Source: Saccharomyces mikatae IFO 1815
Taxonomy: Eukaryota; Ascomycota; Saccharomycetes; Saccharomycetales; Saccharomycetaceae
DNA length: 64,000 nt
Assembly (NCBI RefSeq): GCF_947241705.1
Contig: NC_079266.1
Span: 496,001-560,000, forward strand
Direction of reading: 5' to 3'
Shown piece after piece: positions 36,706 through 47,500 of this stretch. The first letter of the stretch is position 1. Every line of letters begins with the position of its first letter. The notes beneath the pieces were generated by a model. That model was not told the origin of the DNA. It saw only the letters and a list, made by a program, of their open reading frames with translations, and searched no databases. Position numbers and translations under genes: made by a program.

Positions 36706-39402
36706 ATGATTAAAGAAAAGGCGCTTTTCTGGATTATCCATCCACGACAGGAAGCTGCAAGGACAACTATGCAATCCAGAGCTTCTTTGGGGCTGCCCTT
36801 CCAGCTGCGGCTGGTGCACAAGAAGTCATGGGGCCATCGGCTAAGAGACCTCATTTCCGGCTTTTTGCAATCATGCAAACCCATTGCCAGGTACATTTTC
36901 CCCAACTTCATCGCGGTGCACTATATCTACCTGATTACACTATCGATTATTGGATCTATCTTATTGTATCCGTGCAAGAACACGCCGTTCATCGACGTGT
37001 TGTTTCTGGCCGCTGGGGCGTCTACGCAAGGCGGGTTGGCCACCAAGAGCACTAACGATTTCAATCTGTACCAGCAGATAGTGGTTTACGTCATCACGGT
37101 GCTGTCTACACCGATAATTATCCATGGGTTTTTGGCCTTTGTCAGATTGTACTGGTTCGAGAGGTACTTCGACAACATTAGGGACTTTTCCAGACAGAAC
37201 TTTGAGCTGAGAAGGACCATGACGCTGCAACAGAGAGAACTTTCAGGCAACAGTGGTGATGCGACTCGAAGTAGAAGTTTCAAAGACAACCTATTTCGTG
37301 GGAAATTTGTTTCCAGGGAAGACCCACGACAGCCTACTTCAGATATGTCCATGGACCGTCCAGACACGCTGACGTCGTCTTCCGTTTCACCCTTGAATGT
37401 TTCGTCTTCTAAGGATGACTCCAGCGACACTCAAGCGTCCCCTCCACACTTCTCAAGTAAGCGGCAACTCTCACAGGTCGATCCAACAGATATTTACAGG
37501 TCAATAATGATGCTACAAGAAAAACAAGAAAAGAGGAAGTCAGACTCCACCAATTCTTCTTACAGCGAGGCCAATGGGCCTGCTTTCATGGTACAAGAAC
37601 GTCACGAAAGAAGGGCCTCGCACTACTCGCTGGGGCGCCGACATCCCGTTTCGTCATCCTCTCAGGAATTGAGCAAACTGGCCCAGACTAAAAGCTTCCA
37701 GAAAATGCCTCACTTGCAGAGAGAAGAAGGTGGCAATGACTTTGACGATGCTCGTCGCAGGTTTATGGTCAGCAAGAAAAAAAACATATCCAGAACACAA
37801 ACTCTGAACACCCCTACGTATGTTGCCCCAGCAGACCCTGAAAACTCAAGCCAAGTAGCCCAAGATGATAGAAATTCAGCAAAGTCAGCACCCGCATCAT
37901 CTGCCGACGAAGAGATGAGCTTTTCGCCTCAAGAATCCTTGAATCTGCAGTTCCAGGCACACCCGCCCAAACCAAACCGAGACGAAGACGACGTGCATCA
38001 TCCCTTTACCAGAACAATGAGCACCAATTACCTATCATGGCAACCGACCTTTGGCCGAAATTCTCTCTTTATTGGGCTCACAAAGCAACAGAAGGAGGAA
38101 CTTGGCGGAGTGGAATACCGTGCTTTGAGACTGTTGTGTAATATTCTTTTGATATACTACATCGGATTCAACGTTTTGGCGTTTGTGACCATAGTTCCAT
38201 GGGCGTGCACCAGGCACCGCTATGCAGAGATCATTAGGCAAAATGGAGTTTCCCCAGCCTGGTGGGGGTTTTTTACCGCAATGAGTGCATTTAGTAATTT
38301 GGGCCTATCTTTGACTGCTGATTCCATGGTCTCTTTCAACACTGCTCCCTATCCCTTGATTTTCATGATGTTATTCATCATCATAGGCAATACGGGCTTC
38401 CCAATCATGTTGAGATTTACCATTTGGATTATGTTCAAAATCTCGAGGGACCTCTCTCAGCTAAAAGAAAGCCTGGGGTTTTTATTGGATCATCCGCGCA
38501 GATGCTTTACATTGCTATTTCCCAGTGCTCCCACATGGTGGCTGTTTGCAACTTTAATTGTCTTAAATGCCACGGATTGGATCCTATTTATAATCCTGGA
38601 TTTCAATACCACTGTAGTTAGACAAGTTGCTAAAGGCTATAGAGCTCTAATGGGTCTCTTCCAATCTGTGTGTACAAGAACTGCTGGGTTTAACGTTGTC
38701 GACCTAAGCAAATTACACCCGTCCATTCAGGTGTCTTATATGCTAATGATGTACGTCTCGGTCTTACCGCTCGCAATTTCCATAAGAAGAACGAATGTCT
38801 ACGAAGAACAATCGTTAGGACTATACGATAATGGCCAGGAGGAGGGTAGTACAAAGGATGATACCCATGATGACGAAACCGAACAGAGTGGCACTACACC
38901 AGTGAAGCCCAAACCTAAGAAACAATCTCCCAAATCGTTTGTTGGTGCTCATTTGCGGAGACAACTGTCATTTGATCTGTGGTTCCTATTCCTTGGATTG
39001 TTCATAATATGTATATGTGAGGGTGGAAGAATCGAAGATGTTAATGAGCCTGACTTTAATGTCTTTGGTATATTGTTCGAAATCGTTAGCGCTTATGGTA
39101 CTGTAGGTTTATCATTGGGTTACCCAAATACAAATACTTCGCTATCTGCGCAATTCACTGTGTTATCAAAACTAGTCATAATCGCCATGCTAATAAGAGG
39201 TAGGAATAGGGGCTTGCCGTATACTCTGGACCGTGCCATCATGCTACCAAGTGACAAGCTGGAACAAATTGATCGTCTGCAAGATATGAAAGTTAGAGGG
39301 AAGTTGTTGAGAAAATTTGACGAAGATCCAATGACTACTTACGTCAAAAAGAGATCCCACAAAGTGAGAAAAGTAGCCAAAAAGTTCTGGAGGAGACATT
39401 AA
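36706..39402 (+). CDS. TRK2: Trk2, plasma-membrane potassium transporter
   Basis: Trk2 is a potassium importer of the Trk/HKT family and the minor partner of Trk1. The product is 898 residues against 889 recalled. The four membrane-pore-membrane units are present, with selectivity-filter glycines in GASTQGGLATKS (about 105), SAFSNLGLSLT (about 525), CTRTAGFNVVD (about 660) and SAYGTVGLSLGYP (about 800). A long hydrophilic loop (about 170-460) separates units one and two, typical of fungal Trk. The extreme N-terminus (MIKEKALFWIIHPRQ) differs from the yeast one I remember, and an internal ATG at 36769 (MQSRASLGLPF) could be the true start. Confidence 0.95.
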   Translation: MIKEKALFWIIHPRQEAARTTMQSRASLGLPFQLRLVHKKSWGHRLRDLISGFLQSCKPIARYIFPNFIAVHYIYLITLSIIGSILLYPCKNTPFIDVLFLAAGASTQGGLATKSTNDFNLYQQIVVYVITVLSTPIIIHGFLAFVRLYWFERYFDNIRDFSRQNFELRRTMTLQQRELSGNSGDATRSRSFKDNLFRGKFVSREDPRQPTSDMSMDRPDTLTSSSVSPLNVSSSKDDSSDTQASPPHFSSKRQLSQVDPTDIYRSIMMLQEKQEKRKSDSTNSSYSEANGPAFMVQERHERRASHYSLGRRHPVSSSSQELSKLAQTKSFQKMPHLQREEGGNDFDDARRRFMVSKKKNISRTQTLNTPTYVAPADPENSSQVAQDDRNSAKSAPASSADEEMSFSPQESLNLQFQAHPPKPNRDEDDVHHPFTRTMSTNYLSWQPTFGRNSLFIGLTKQQKEELGGVEYRALRLLCNILLIYYIGFNVLAFVTIVPWACTRHRYAEIIRQNGVSPAWWGFFTAMSAFSNLGLSLTADSMVSFNTAPYPLIFMMLFIIIGNTGFPIMLRFTIWIMFKISRDLSQLKESLGFLLDHPRRCFTLLFPSAPTWWLFATLIVLNATDWILFIILDFNTTVVRQVAKGYRALMGLFQSVCTRTAGFNVVDLSKLHPSIQVSYMLMMYVSVLPLAISIRRTNVYEEQSLGLYDNGQEEGSTKDDTHDDETEQSGTTPVKPKPKKQSPKSFVGAHLRRQLSFDLWFLFLGLFIICICEGGRIEDVNEPDFNVFGILFEIVSAYGTVGLSLGYPNTNTSLSAQFTVLSKLVIIAMLIRGRNRGLPYTLDRAIMLPSDKLEQIDRLQDMKVRGKLLRKFDEDPMTTYVKKRSHKVRKVAKKFWRRH

Positions 39403-39899
39403 AATTAGGCTTTTTTATTCTTTCACACAAGTCAATAGAGTTTTTGTAGAGCGCAATCTTGAGTAAGTATCCTTTGTATCATCTTTAAACTATATATTCT
39501 TCAATGAAATGTAAAAAATATAAAATAAATCAGGACCAAACTGACGCTTACCATTGCAATTCAAGAATTTTTATTCGGTCTATTTGCAATATATTCTTTA
39601 TAGTGAAGTGCCTCTGAAAATTAGATATACTTACTTTTCTCAGTGTCAAATATATCGTTGTAATTTTCATTAATTGAGTTGAATTTTTCATTAATTGAAT
39701 TGAATTTGTCCCTTATAAAAATTGCAGAAAACTAGATCTAAACCACGCTCATCACAGAATAAATAACCAGTAACCAATCAAGAACACGACAAGACTATTT
39801 GCGAGCAATCTGTCCAAGTGAAAATAATAGTAAGAAGAGTTATTAGTGATAAGTGAACTGCGGCAATAAAATTCCAAAGGCATAGATACATTATTTGTT
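39403..39899. other. TRK2-YKR051W intergenic region
   Basis: About 500 very AT-rich bases contain the 21-base tandem duplication listed separately and a stretch (39507-39517) one base from the ARS consensus. I do not call an origin on that alone. The YKR051W promoter must lie here. Confidence 0.5.
39663..39704. repeat. Two tandem copies of a 21-base unit
   Basis: Copies at 39663-39683 and 39684-39704 share TTTTCATTAATTGARTTGAA and differ at two positions. The unit is AT-rich and lies about 200 bases before the YKR051W ATG. Confidence 0.85.
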
Positions 39900-41153
39900 A
39901 TGGATAATAGTTCACTTCATTGGTGGTTGTACTGGCCATGCGTATACTCATCTGTTACAGCTACCATCATCTCTCTTTATACCATAGTTAGGCATTTATT
40001 AAACTATCGTAAACCGTACGAACAAAGGCTATCAATACGTATACTGCTCCTCGTGCCTATATTTAGTGTTTCGTGCGCAAGTGGTATAATTAAACCTGAA
40101 ATTGCTCAATTTTATGTGGACCCCATTAGAGAATTTTATGAAGCTTTCGTTATCTACACTTTTTTTACCTTTTTAACTCTGCTATTAGGAGGCGAGAGAA
40201 ATATAATAACAGTTTTAAGCTTAAATCACACCCCCACAAACCATCCAATACCAGTGGTAGGTAGAATCTGCAAACCAATAGACTTATCTGATCCATTTGA
40301 TTTTCTTTTTGTCAAAAAAGGTGTACTACAGTACGTCTGGTTCAAACCTTTTTATTGCTTTGGCACATTAATATACACTGCATGGAACCTGCCCAAATTT
40401 GAAATATTTTTGAATGTTCTTTATAATATTTCGGTGACATGGTCACTGTACAGTTTAGCACTATTTTGGAAATGTCTTTATCCGGAGTTAGCACCTCATA
40501 AGCCATGGGTGAAATTTTTATGTGTTAAGTTGATTATTTTTGCCTCTTATTGGCAAAGTATCATAATACAAGGTCTAGTCATTACTGGCAAGTTAGGTGC
40601 GGGAAACCAGGATAGAACATCTGGGTATATATATAAAAACGGACTTCTGTGCATAGAGATGGTCCCGTTTGCCATCTTACATGCAATAGCTTTCCCCTGG
40701 AATAAATATACTGCAATTAGCATACCTTATGGAGCCAGAATGAGATTCATTTATGCATTAAGGGATTTTCTCGGTTGCGGTGATTTGATATGGGATTTCA
40801 AGCAAACACTGTTTATTGGACCCTTGTACTATAATTATAGGAATTTCGATCCCGAGGCCATGGACCTATTAAATACTAGAAAGCAATCTAGTGCAACTAT
40901 GGAAAGACTAAAACATGGCTTAAGATTTACCAATAATGGACGCAACAGTTATTGGGTTGAATATGGGAGTACACAAAATAAGAATGTTTCGAATTCACTG
41001 GAGGAATCATGGGAAGATATTGCTGGTCAGAGAGCTTTCCCTGAGGATCCAAATTATCCAATAATCCACGATTACACTATGGGCCATCGATATAGTAAAA
41101 CAATGAATGATTTAAGAAGAGATCTTCAAAGTAGATCGTCAATGACTTGTTAA
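39900..41153 (+). CDS. YKR051W, seven-helix DUF300/TMEM184-like membrane protein
   Basis: The 417-residue product has about seven hydrophobic segments: roughly 13-33, 46-64, 80-100, 145-160, 175-200, 208-232 and 245-270. The remaining 140 residues form a polar cytosolic tail. It belongs to the DUF300/TMEM184 family, related to organic solute transporter alpha, with the family-like GGERNIITVL after helix 3 and QSIIIQGLVITGKL. The S. cerevisiae orthologue (418 residues) has no known function. The ATG at 39900 is the first in frame. The protein is uncharacterised, so transport is only a family-based guess. Confidence 0.9.
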   Translation: MDNSSLHWWLYWPCVYSSVTATIISLYTIVRHLLNYRKPYEQRLSIRILLLVPIFSVSCASGIIKPEIAQFYVDPIREFYEAFVIYTFFTFLTLLLGGERNIITVLSLNHTPTNHPIPVVGRICKPIDLSDPFDFLFVKKGVLQYVWFKPFYCFGTLIYTAWNLPKFEIFLNVLYNISVTWSLYSLALFWKCLYPELAPHKPWVKFLCVKLIIFASYWQSIIIQGLVITGKLGAGNQDRTSGYIYKNGLLCIEMVPFAILHAIAFPWNKYTAISIPYGARMRFIYALRDFLGCGDLIWDFKQTLFIGPLYYNYRNFDPEAMDLLNTRKQSSATMERLKHGLRFTNNGRNSYWVEYGSTQNKNVSNSLEESWEDIAGQRAFPEDPNYPIIHDYTMGHRYSKTMNDLRRDLQSRSSMTC

Positions 41154-41505
41154 ACGGGTAGTTATATGCGTATATATACATAGTAACAGCGCTTTAAACT
41201 ATATACAAAATAAAGCAACATCAACAAGTAATGCTTTTTTTGAAATATTATAACCTAGATGCTTAGTTCAATGAAATGGAATAAATGCTACTATTATTTT
41301 TGCCAAAGCGTCTGGTATATATGCAGAGTGGAGGTTAAGAAACATCGCTATTATCATTATTTCTATAATTATTGTTACCTTTTATGATTACCATTATTTG
41401 CTACTAGTCTTGTCATTCGCAACAACAGTAGCAGTTGTAGTACCAATGCATTTGGCCTTAAAGTTTATCATCAAAAGTTAACTTTGGAAAGATAAAAAAG
41501 GAACA
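41154..41505. other. YKR051W-MRS4 convergent intergenic region
   Basis: About 350 AT-rich bases separate two converging genes. I see nothing beyond likely 3' processing sequences. Confidence 0.5.
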
Positions 41506-42420
41506 TTAATTCTTCATTAGAAAATGTTTGGCACATTCATATGCAGTCCAGGAAATGGCAGTAGCTGGGATATTCGCTACTATTCTTGGCTTCAAACCCC
41601 GCCAAAATCCCTTCCAACCATGCACCTCCAGTATAGCCCTCGAAGCCCTGCCAAAAGTGTTAGCATCTCTCATTATTCCGATTGAGACAGTCTCGCTGCC
41701 TCTGACTTGTAAAACAGTCTTTATGCAATCCAAAGGTGTTGTTAACGCAGCACAGGTTGCGCCACTTATTCCGCCACAAAGACAGTGAATCAATGGATTA
41801 TAAGAGTTTTGTGGGTTGAAAAATTTGCTGGCAGATTCATATATCATGAAATTGAAGGCCGCAAATGGGATATTCATCGCCAATGTGGTCGGGTACGAAT
41901 AATAGAATGCCGCAAAGCCTTCATTTTGGTATATTTGCTTAGTGACGTTCCATACTCTCAAATTAGTGTCCAGTTGTAACCTTTGTTTGATGGTGTCAAA
42001 AGGGTTCATCAATGCATCAGCAGCAATGGTAGCAATAGTACCACTCAGCGCAGTCTTTATTGGCTGGTGAGTTTGCATGTCTTCTGGGCTAATTAGCCGA
42101 GCTTTGCAAAATTCGTATGTAGCAAAATATATCGCATGTGCAGGCCCTGCCCCCAGTATCACCGATTGGACTCCTTTCCATAGAGCCATCGAGCCTTCCA
42201 CTGAAGATATCTTGGATATCTGAGCTATCATCCCAGAAGAGGCAGCTTTGTTCAAGCCTGCAGCCTGTACTCGAGTTTTTAGAGCATCTATTGGAAACAT
42301 CAAAGAATGCTCCATTATACCTGCAAATGCTCCTGCAAGTAACTGAGAACGCAGCGGAGCATGTGATGGCAGTGCTTCGTAGTCGATTTCCTCAACTATT
42401 GATAACTCTGAAGTGTTCAT
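41506..42420 (-). CDS. MRS4: Mrs4, mitochondrial iron carrier (mitoferrin)
   Basis: Mrs4 is a mitochondrial carrier that with Mrs3 moves ferrous iron across the inner membrane for haem and Fe-S synthesis. The ATG at 42420 (MNTSELSIVEEIDYEALP) gives the known 304 residues; 11 upstream open codons are not conserved. The three carrier repeats each have their signature: FPIDALKTRVQ, NPFDTIKQRLQ and TPLDCIKTVLQ. Six membrane helices are expected. The residues GAFAGIMEHSLMFP and MNPFDT typical of mitoferrins are intact. The promoter contains several CACCC cores compatible with iron regulation by Aft1. MRS3 is the paralogue; locus context fixes MRS4. Confidence 0.96.
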   Translation of the reverse strand: MNTSELSIVEEIDYEALPSHAPLRSQLLAGAFAGIMEHSLMFPIDALKTRVQAAGLNKAASSGMIAQISKISSVEGSMALWKGVQSVILGAGPAHAIYFATYEFCKARLISPEDMQTHQPIKTALSGTIATIAADALMNPFDTIKQRLQLDTNLRVWNVTKQIYQNEGFAAFYYSYPTTLAMNIPFAAFNFMIYESASKFFNPQNSYNPLIHCLCGGISGATCAALTTPLDCIKTVLQVRGSETVSIGIMRDANTFGRASRAILEVHGWKGFWRGLKPRIVANIPATAISWTAYECAKHFLMKN

Positions 42421-42649
42421 GGTATTGACGGCGATCTCGTTGATTTTTTTCACTTCCGTAAATTGTTCTCCTTACCAAAGTCCTACTCAGTAAACCTTGA
42501 AGAAGTTAAAATTCTAAGAGATTCCAGTGAAAATTCCAAATATCTTTATATATAGTTTACTACTCAGATAAGATGACGTTCGTCAGTGGCAGGCAAAAGC
42601 AGTAGGTTGTTCTTGCCTTTTAGTCTTCGCCATTCTCTTATTCAAGAAA

Positions 42650-42723
42650 GGGTGTCAAAATACCGAAAAGAGACACGATCGGGGGTGTCAAATAAGTGAT
42701 GTCTGTAGGTCAAAAAGAGGGTG
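42650..42723 (-). promoter_or_regulatory. CACCC cores upstream of MRS4
   Basis: GGGTG (CACCC on the coding strand) occurs at 42650, 42683 and 42719. The first two sit in a repeated GGGTGTCAAA. CACCC is the core of the Aft1/Aft2 element, and MRS4 is known to respond to iron status. The flanking bases do not fit the full consensus (GACACCC rather than a pyrimidine at the first position), so this is tentative. Confidence 0.35.
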
Positions 42724-42990
42724 AATCACCGCAAACGTGTATGTATAAAGCCCAAAATGGAGATCTAGGGACTGCAGATGTTGCACAATTATTCCGAGAA
42801 TACAGAAAGGTTCTAGAGACTTGGATTATGCTCTAATATTGGTTTTTCATGATTCTATTCATTTCATTGCATTAGTAAGCAGTACATATGGGCTGGCTAT
42901 CAAAAAAAAAAAAAAAAGTCGTGAATTGAAAGCATCGCAGTGAGCTGCAATGATGTATAAATAGGGTCAGTACATATGTGTAATCTGCTA

Positions 42991-43009
42991 CATGCATGCA
43001 TGCATGCAT
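42991..43009. repeat. (CATG)n microsatellite
   Basis: Nearly five perfect CATG units form a self-complementary tract nine bases from the YSR3 stop codon, likely in its 3' UTR. Confidence 0.85.
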
Positions 43010-43017
43010 ACAAGAAT

Positions 43018-44232
43018 CTATCTTAAGTTGGTCCAGGTAAAAAAAACTGGACATAACAGAAAAACGATAATAGGTATACCTGCATATATAAGAAACCTCC
43101 CGATAATTTCTACGTTGGGAACACCGACGTACGTCGAACACTCTACTTCTTCAGGAATCTTGTCATGTGAATGTTCCTTTTCATCTCTATCATCGTGAAA
43201 TCTCAATAGTTTAACCAACAGCGTGTAGACGGCTGTCTTGCTAATGACATCTTTCCAAATAACCACGGAGGCGACACCTACTAGAGGTCTCAAAAACACT
43301 TTAAGGCCACACGACTCGTACCTGCTACATGCAAGATTCCATCCATATCTTTCGACCAGCCAATCGCTACAGTCCAATCCACTTACCACACCAATGAAGG
43401 CTACGCTATCTTTGAAACATGGACATTCATCAATGGGCCTGACGTGGTTGAACAGAATGAATAGGCCCCATACTAAACTCAAAAAAGGAAACCAGAGGTG
43501 CTCCCCACTTTGGAAATTTCGTAAAGCGTGGACCACTCCAATTCTAATGAAAAAACAGATAGCACCAACAGCGGCACCACTGAATAAATCCAACATACCA
43601 TGCATACCGCAGTAAACTCTACCGAAAACAAGAGTCAAATAGTAAAAAATCACCACACTCAGTAAAATCAACTTCCTAGGCCATACTAGCGTATCAGATA
43701 AACATATTCTCCAAAAAAATAGTAGACTCACCGCGGTAGCATTAGCTGAATGTGAACTGGGTGCCCCATATTCTTTCGTAGTGTACTCACTTAATGTGAT
43801 TCTATCCACTGGCGGGGACCTTGGCCTTGGCAGGCACCAATAGTCCTTTAAGTACCCGCTTAAATAGATCGAGTAACCCAGAACGTAGATCATATCGCGA
43901 GTTAAATCAAGGTATCCAAGCCACACAGGGATAGGTAATACGATAACATAAAACATATGGGAACCCATCAGCGACGTGTACTTGAAATAAACGTCTCTCG
44001 AAGGCGTTCTGTGCTTTTGCTGTAAAGAATATACGAAATCCGATTGGTTGTTTGTGAATCTAATCAAGTACTGCCTCGTCTGAAACCTTAACCATGACAT
44101 TTGATCTTTGAAATGTTCAGCTGGATGATTACCAGGGTCTGATAACAGATGCTTGCCGTCAGACGCAGCCAATTGAACTTTAATTTCCTCATTGGTAGCT
44201 CCCACTTCAATAACTGTCTGAGTAGTAGCCAT
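43018..44232 (-). CDS. YSR3: Ysr3, dihydrosphingosine 1-phosphate phosphatase
   Basis: Ysr3 dephosphorylates long-chain base phosphates in the ER and is the paralogue of Lcb3. It is 404 residues, the known length. The three-part lipid phosphate phosphatase signature is present: KDYWCLPRPRSPP near 130, PSSHSANA near 160 and RVYCGMHGMLDL near 208. Hydrophobic segments around and after these give a multi-pass membrane protein. The ATG at 44232 (MATTQTVIEVG) is the only plausible start. LCB3 would be the alternative, but location points to YSR3. Confidence 0.96.
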   Translation of the reverse strand: MATTQTVIEVGATNEEIKVQLAASDGKHLLSDPGNHPAEHFKDQMSWLRFQTRQYLIRFTNNQSDFVYSLQQKHRTPSRDVYFKYTSLMGSHMFYVIVLPIPVWLGYLDLTRDMIYVLGYSIYLSGYLKDYWCLPRPRSPPVDRITLSEYTTKEYGAPSSHSANATAVSLLFFWRICLSDTLVWPRKLILLSVVIFYYLTLVFGRVYCGMHGMLDLFSGAAVGAICFFIRIGVVHALRNFQSGEHLWFPFLSLVWGLFILFNHVRPIDECPCFKDSVAFIGVVSGLDCSDWLVERYGWNLACSRYESCGLKVFLRPLVGVASVVIWKDVISKTAVYTLLVKLLRFHDDRDEKEHSHDKIPEEVECSTYVGVPNVEIIGRFLIYAGIPIIVFLLCPVFFTWTNLR

Positions 44233-44578
44233 ATTTCAATTCTTACTCGCCTTATTATTTTGTATACTACTGTGCAAGACTGTCGCTGTTCCGATTTCTT
44301 CTTGTCATCTCATCAACTCAACTAAATCAAGAAGGAAGGCAAGGTAAGGCTGACAAAAACAAAAAAAGAACGAATGATTACTATATTATATAACAGGAAC
44401 TCCAGGTGCATATGCTGGTAATTGCCCACTATCTAAACAACAATCCCCACGCATTTTTAGTTCGAAGTACACCATCTTCTTACAACTGAAGATATCAAAG
44501 TTCCATTGAAAAATGGGACATAATAACCACGACAACTCAGAAAACCGCGAACAACCAAGACAAGCGTACCTGAAAAGG
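44233..44578. other. YSR3-DYN1 intergenic region
   Basis: About 345 bases hold the YSR3 promoter and the DYN1 3' end. I see no RNA gene or notable motif. Confidence 0.5.
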
Positions 44579-47500
44579 CTATATTTCTTGAAGAAGCTGC
44601 TTAGTTGAGCTAGCCACTTCCATAGCCTGGATACGTTCGTAATCCAGAATAGATTCCCTTGGCAATTGAAGCCATGAACTGAGTGAATCTGCAGGCTCCA
44701 TCGTATTACACAGTATTGTGGTGAGCCTTGCCCGTTCCTCATCTTTACTTTGTTGAAGAAGAGGCTGTGGGATTCGTACCCCAGGAACGATCTGCAAGTT
44801 GTCCGAGCCGCAGAACACGTGCGCACAAAGTTTCGCGACTACTTCCAGGTCGTTCTCTTCATCAATCTTCCCTCCGTATACGATCGTAGCTATGTGGTCT
44901 TGCACTTGTGCCCAGGGAATGTTGTTAGTGGAATTGATGGCTAGTACATTCTCTAAATAGACTGACGCAAATTGAAAGTCACAATCGTTGAAGTAGTATT
45001 TCTTGGAAAACCCATGAGGCACTAATCGGGTCCTAGCAGTAAGTAAAGCATGGAACCATGCTAAAAGGAACCTACAATATATGCCCCATACTCCACCAGA
45101 TGGATCGGTGGAAATATGAGATCCCCATAGTTCCTTGACGGTATCCAATATGCCTGGAATCTCCTCGTATACAAATCTATCCGTTTTTTGTAGTAATGGG
45201 GGAGGTAATCTTTCACCGGTTAAATGGCATGCCATAAACAACTTGAATTTGACCACCTCCTCCGGGACCTGCGTCTCCTCAATACGCTTGTGCAAATACG
45301 TTTTTACCCAAGACAGCGACATTTGAATGTTTTGTAAAAGTATCCAGCCGCCTTCTACCTTACATCTTGATATTTCCTCTTGTGCATAGTTGAGATTTTC
45401 AATAGACCCTAAGGGAATTATTGTTAAAGATTCATTAGAAACCTTTGCTAAGTCCACTAGTTTAAATGAGCCATCGACATCTCGCTCACTTGCCATTGTA
45501 AAAAAGTTATTCTCAGAATTCCTCACCACATCCGCAATATTCCACTCATCGACGAAAAGCTCATTCTTAAACCAATTCAATGCAGATATATACGATTTAG
45601 TGGTGATGTGATCCAGTAACTGTTTCAAATTTCCATTAGTATCTACATTGAGGGTTTCTGATCCACTTTCGTTCTCAGAGAGCATGTCGACCATCACTTG
45701 AATTGCTTTCTTATAATGTTCATTTTCAGTATCGAATTTGTACAAGCAAAACATTGCCATAGCCATGATCATTTTACATTTCTTGTCAAGGCTGGTAGAA
45801 AACTGACTATATACTTCCTGATATAGTATCCAAAGAATTTCATCCACTCTTGTCATACCTGGCCTTGTCTTTGTGGCCTTCTTACCAATAACACGTTTAA
45901 AACATGATAGGAACTGCGCTATGGAAATGCTGTAAAACCAATGAAACTGAGCAAATTTCTCTAACATAGAGAATAATTGGACGCTATGTTTACCTATAAT
46001 AGAGTACTCTTCCACCAGTTTATCAAATTGGGGCAGAAATTCTTCAGATTCACTTAGCTTTTTTTCAATTTTAGTAGCCTCCTTTTTTAAGCGGTTCAAA
46101 GTTATCATCAACTCATCATTTTCTAGCATATTTCCCTGTGATTTACTCAGTTCATTCAAAAGTTGCTTTTCCAGATTCTTCAACCTCAACTTATACTCGG
46201 TATTTAATTTTATCAAGTCTTCCCTTTGCCTTTGCATCTCCGCATTCTCTTCTGTTAATGTGATCTCAAAGACTCGTGCTTCAATACTTTCCTTGTTTGT
46301 AACAAAATCAATTAACCTTACCCTAGATCTGAGAAATATCGGAATTTTGCCACTTGGATCACAAGAATGGATAAATAATCTAAAATCGCTAGAAACATCT
46401 ACTTCATGATCACCAATCTCCACAGTAACTCTGCTTCCGGCACGATTAAACTCTTTAGAAATTAATCTCGATATGATTGGATCAAAATACTCTCCATCCT
46501 GTATTATAACCACACTTCCAAATCTAATTGCATTCTCTAATCTTTTAACATAACCTTCTTCAAGAAAACTTAGAACTAAAGTTTTATTACCATAATAGTT
46601 TGATATAACTGTTACCATGTGAGAGCTTGGATCCAAAAGAAATGGAACTGCTTCTTTTGAGTTCATGATAATACTCATATTTTCCAAAAAATATTCGTTT
46701 TTGTTTAACCCACATTCAATCCACTTCATTTTTTCATCTAATGTTACCAGATAATCCACGAAACGATAATTTAAATCATACTTGACGCCAAATTTATCCA
46801 ATAAAAGCTTTAAAGTGCTTAACATGTCACTCCTTTCCTTTTCATTCAAATGTCCGAAGTATGTTTCAAAAACGGATGAAATTATACAATTTCCAATCAG
46901 CTCTTGACTTGTCGTTCTGAATTGTTTTGTGCTATTCAGCCACCGTTCTTTTTCAAAAGTCAAACTTTTAACCAAAGATATTGACCTATCAAGATTGGCC
47001 TGCACAATACTCATCTCCGCCTTGATGGATTCAACATCTCTGATTAGCAAGCTATATTTTTGCTTCGATATTTCAATACTGGCTTCTAAATCTTGTGTCA
47101 TTTCCTCAGCTGCAAGCAAATTAGCTTTTGTCTTTAGCGATTCAAATTCTATTTTTTTCATTTCTTCTCTCAGCGGATTTATGTTATGCAAAACTTTACT
47201 AAAGTTGATTTGGGCATTGACCCATTGATATAATGGCCCACATGCCTTACTAGCCCTATTCACTATATCATAAGTGAATTTAGGATCTGAAAGGAATTCC
47301 TTCTCCATATAAATTCGAATATGGGACTTCATATGAAGAGTATCATATTGCACTATGTTATGAATAAAGTCATCTTTTCTGATGAATTGCTGGATATCCC
47401 TCCAATTGGAAAACTGGTAACCAAGAATAGCACAAACAGCCTCCATCACGATTTTCACACCAAACGGAGGGTTTAACATTGATCTGATTTCTGTCAATTG

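Larger units (their letters stand above)
42421..43017. other. MRS4-YSR3 intergenic region (MRS4 promoter and YSR3 3' side)
   Basis: Both genes run on the minus strand, so this region holds the MRS4 promoter and the end of YSR3. It has three CACCC cores, a 16-base A-run at 42902-42917 and a (CATG)n repeat at 42991-43009 just past the YSR3 stop. Confidence 0.6.

Noticed and set aside
39507-39517. Possible replication origin (near ARS consensus) between TRK2 and YKR051W
   Set aside because: One mismatch to the 11-base core is expected often by chance in AT-rich DNA; no supporting B-element pattern can be judged by eye.
44386-44826. 146-codon frame overlapping the DYN1 3' end on the same strand
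   Set aside because: It is a shifted frame through DYN1 coding sequence with no similarity to a known protein.
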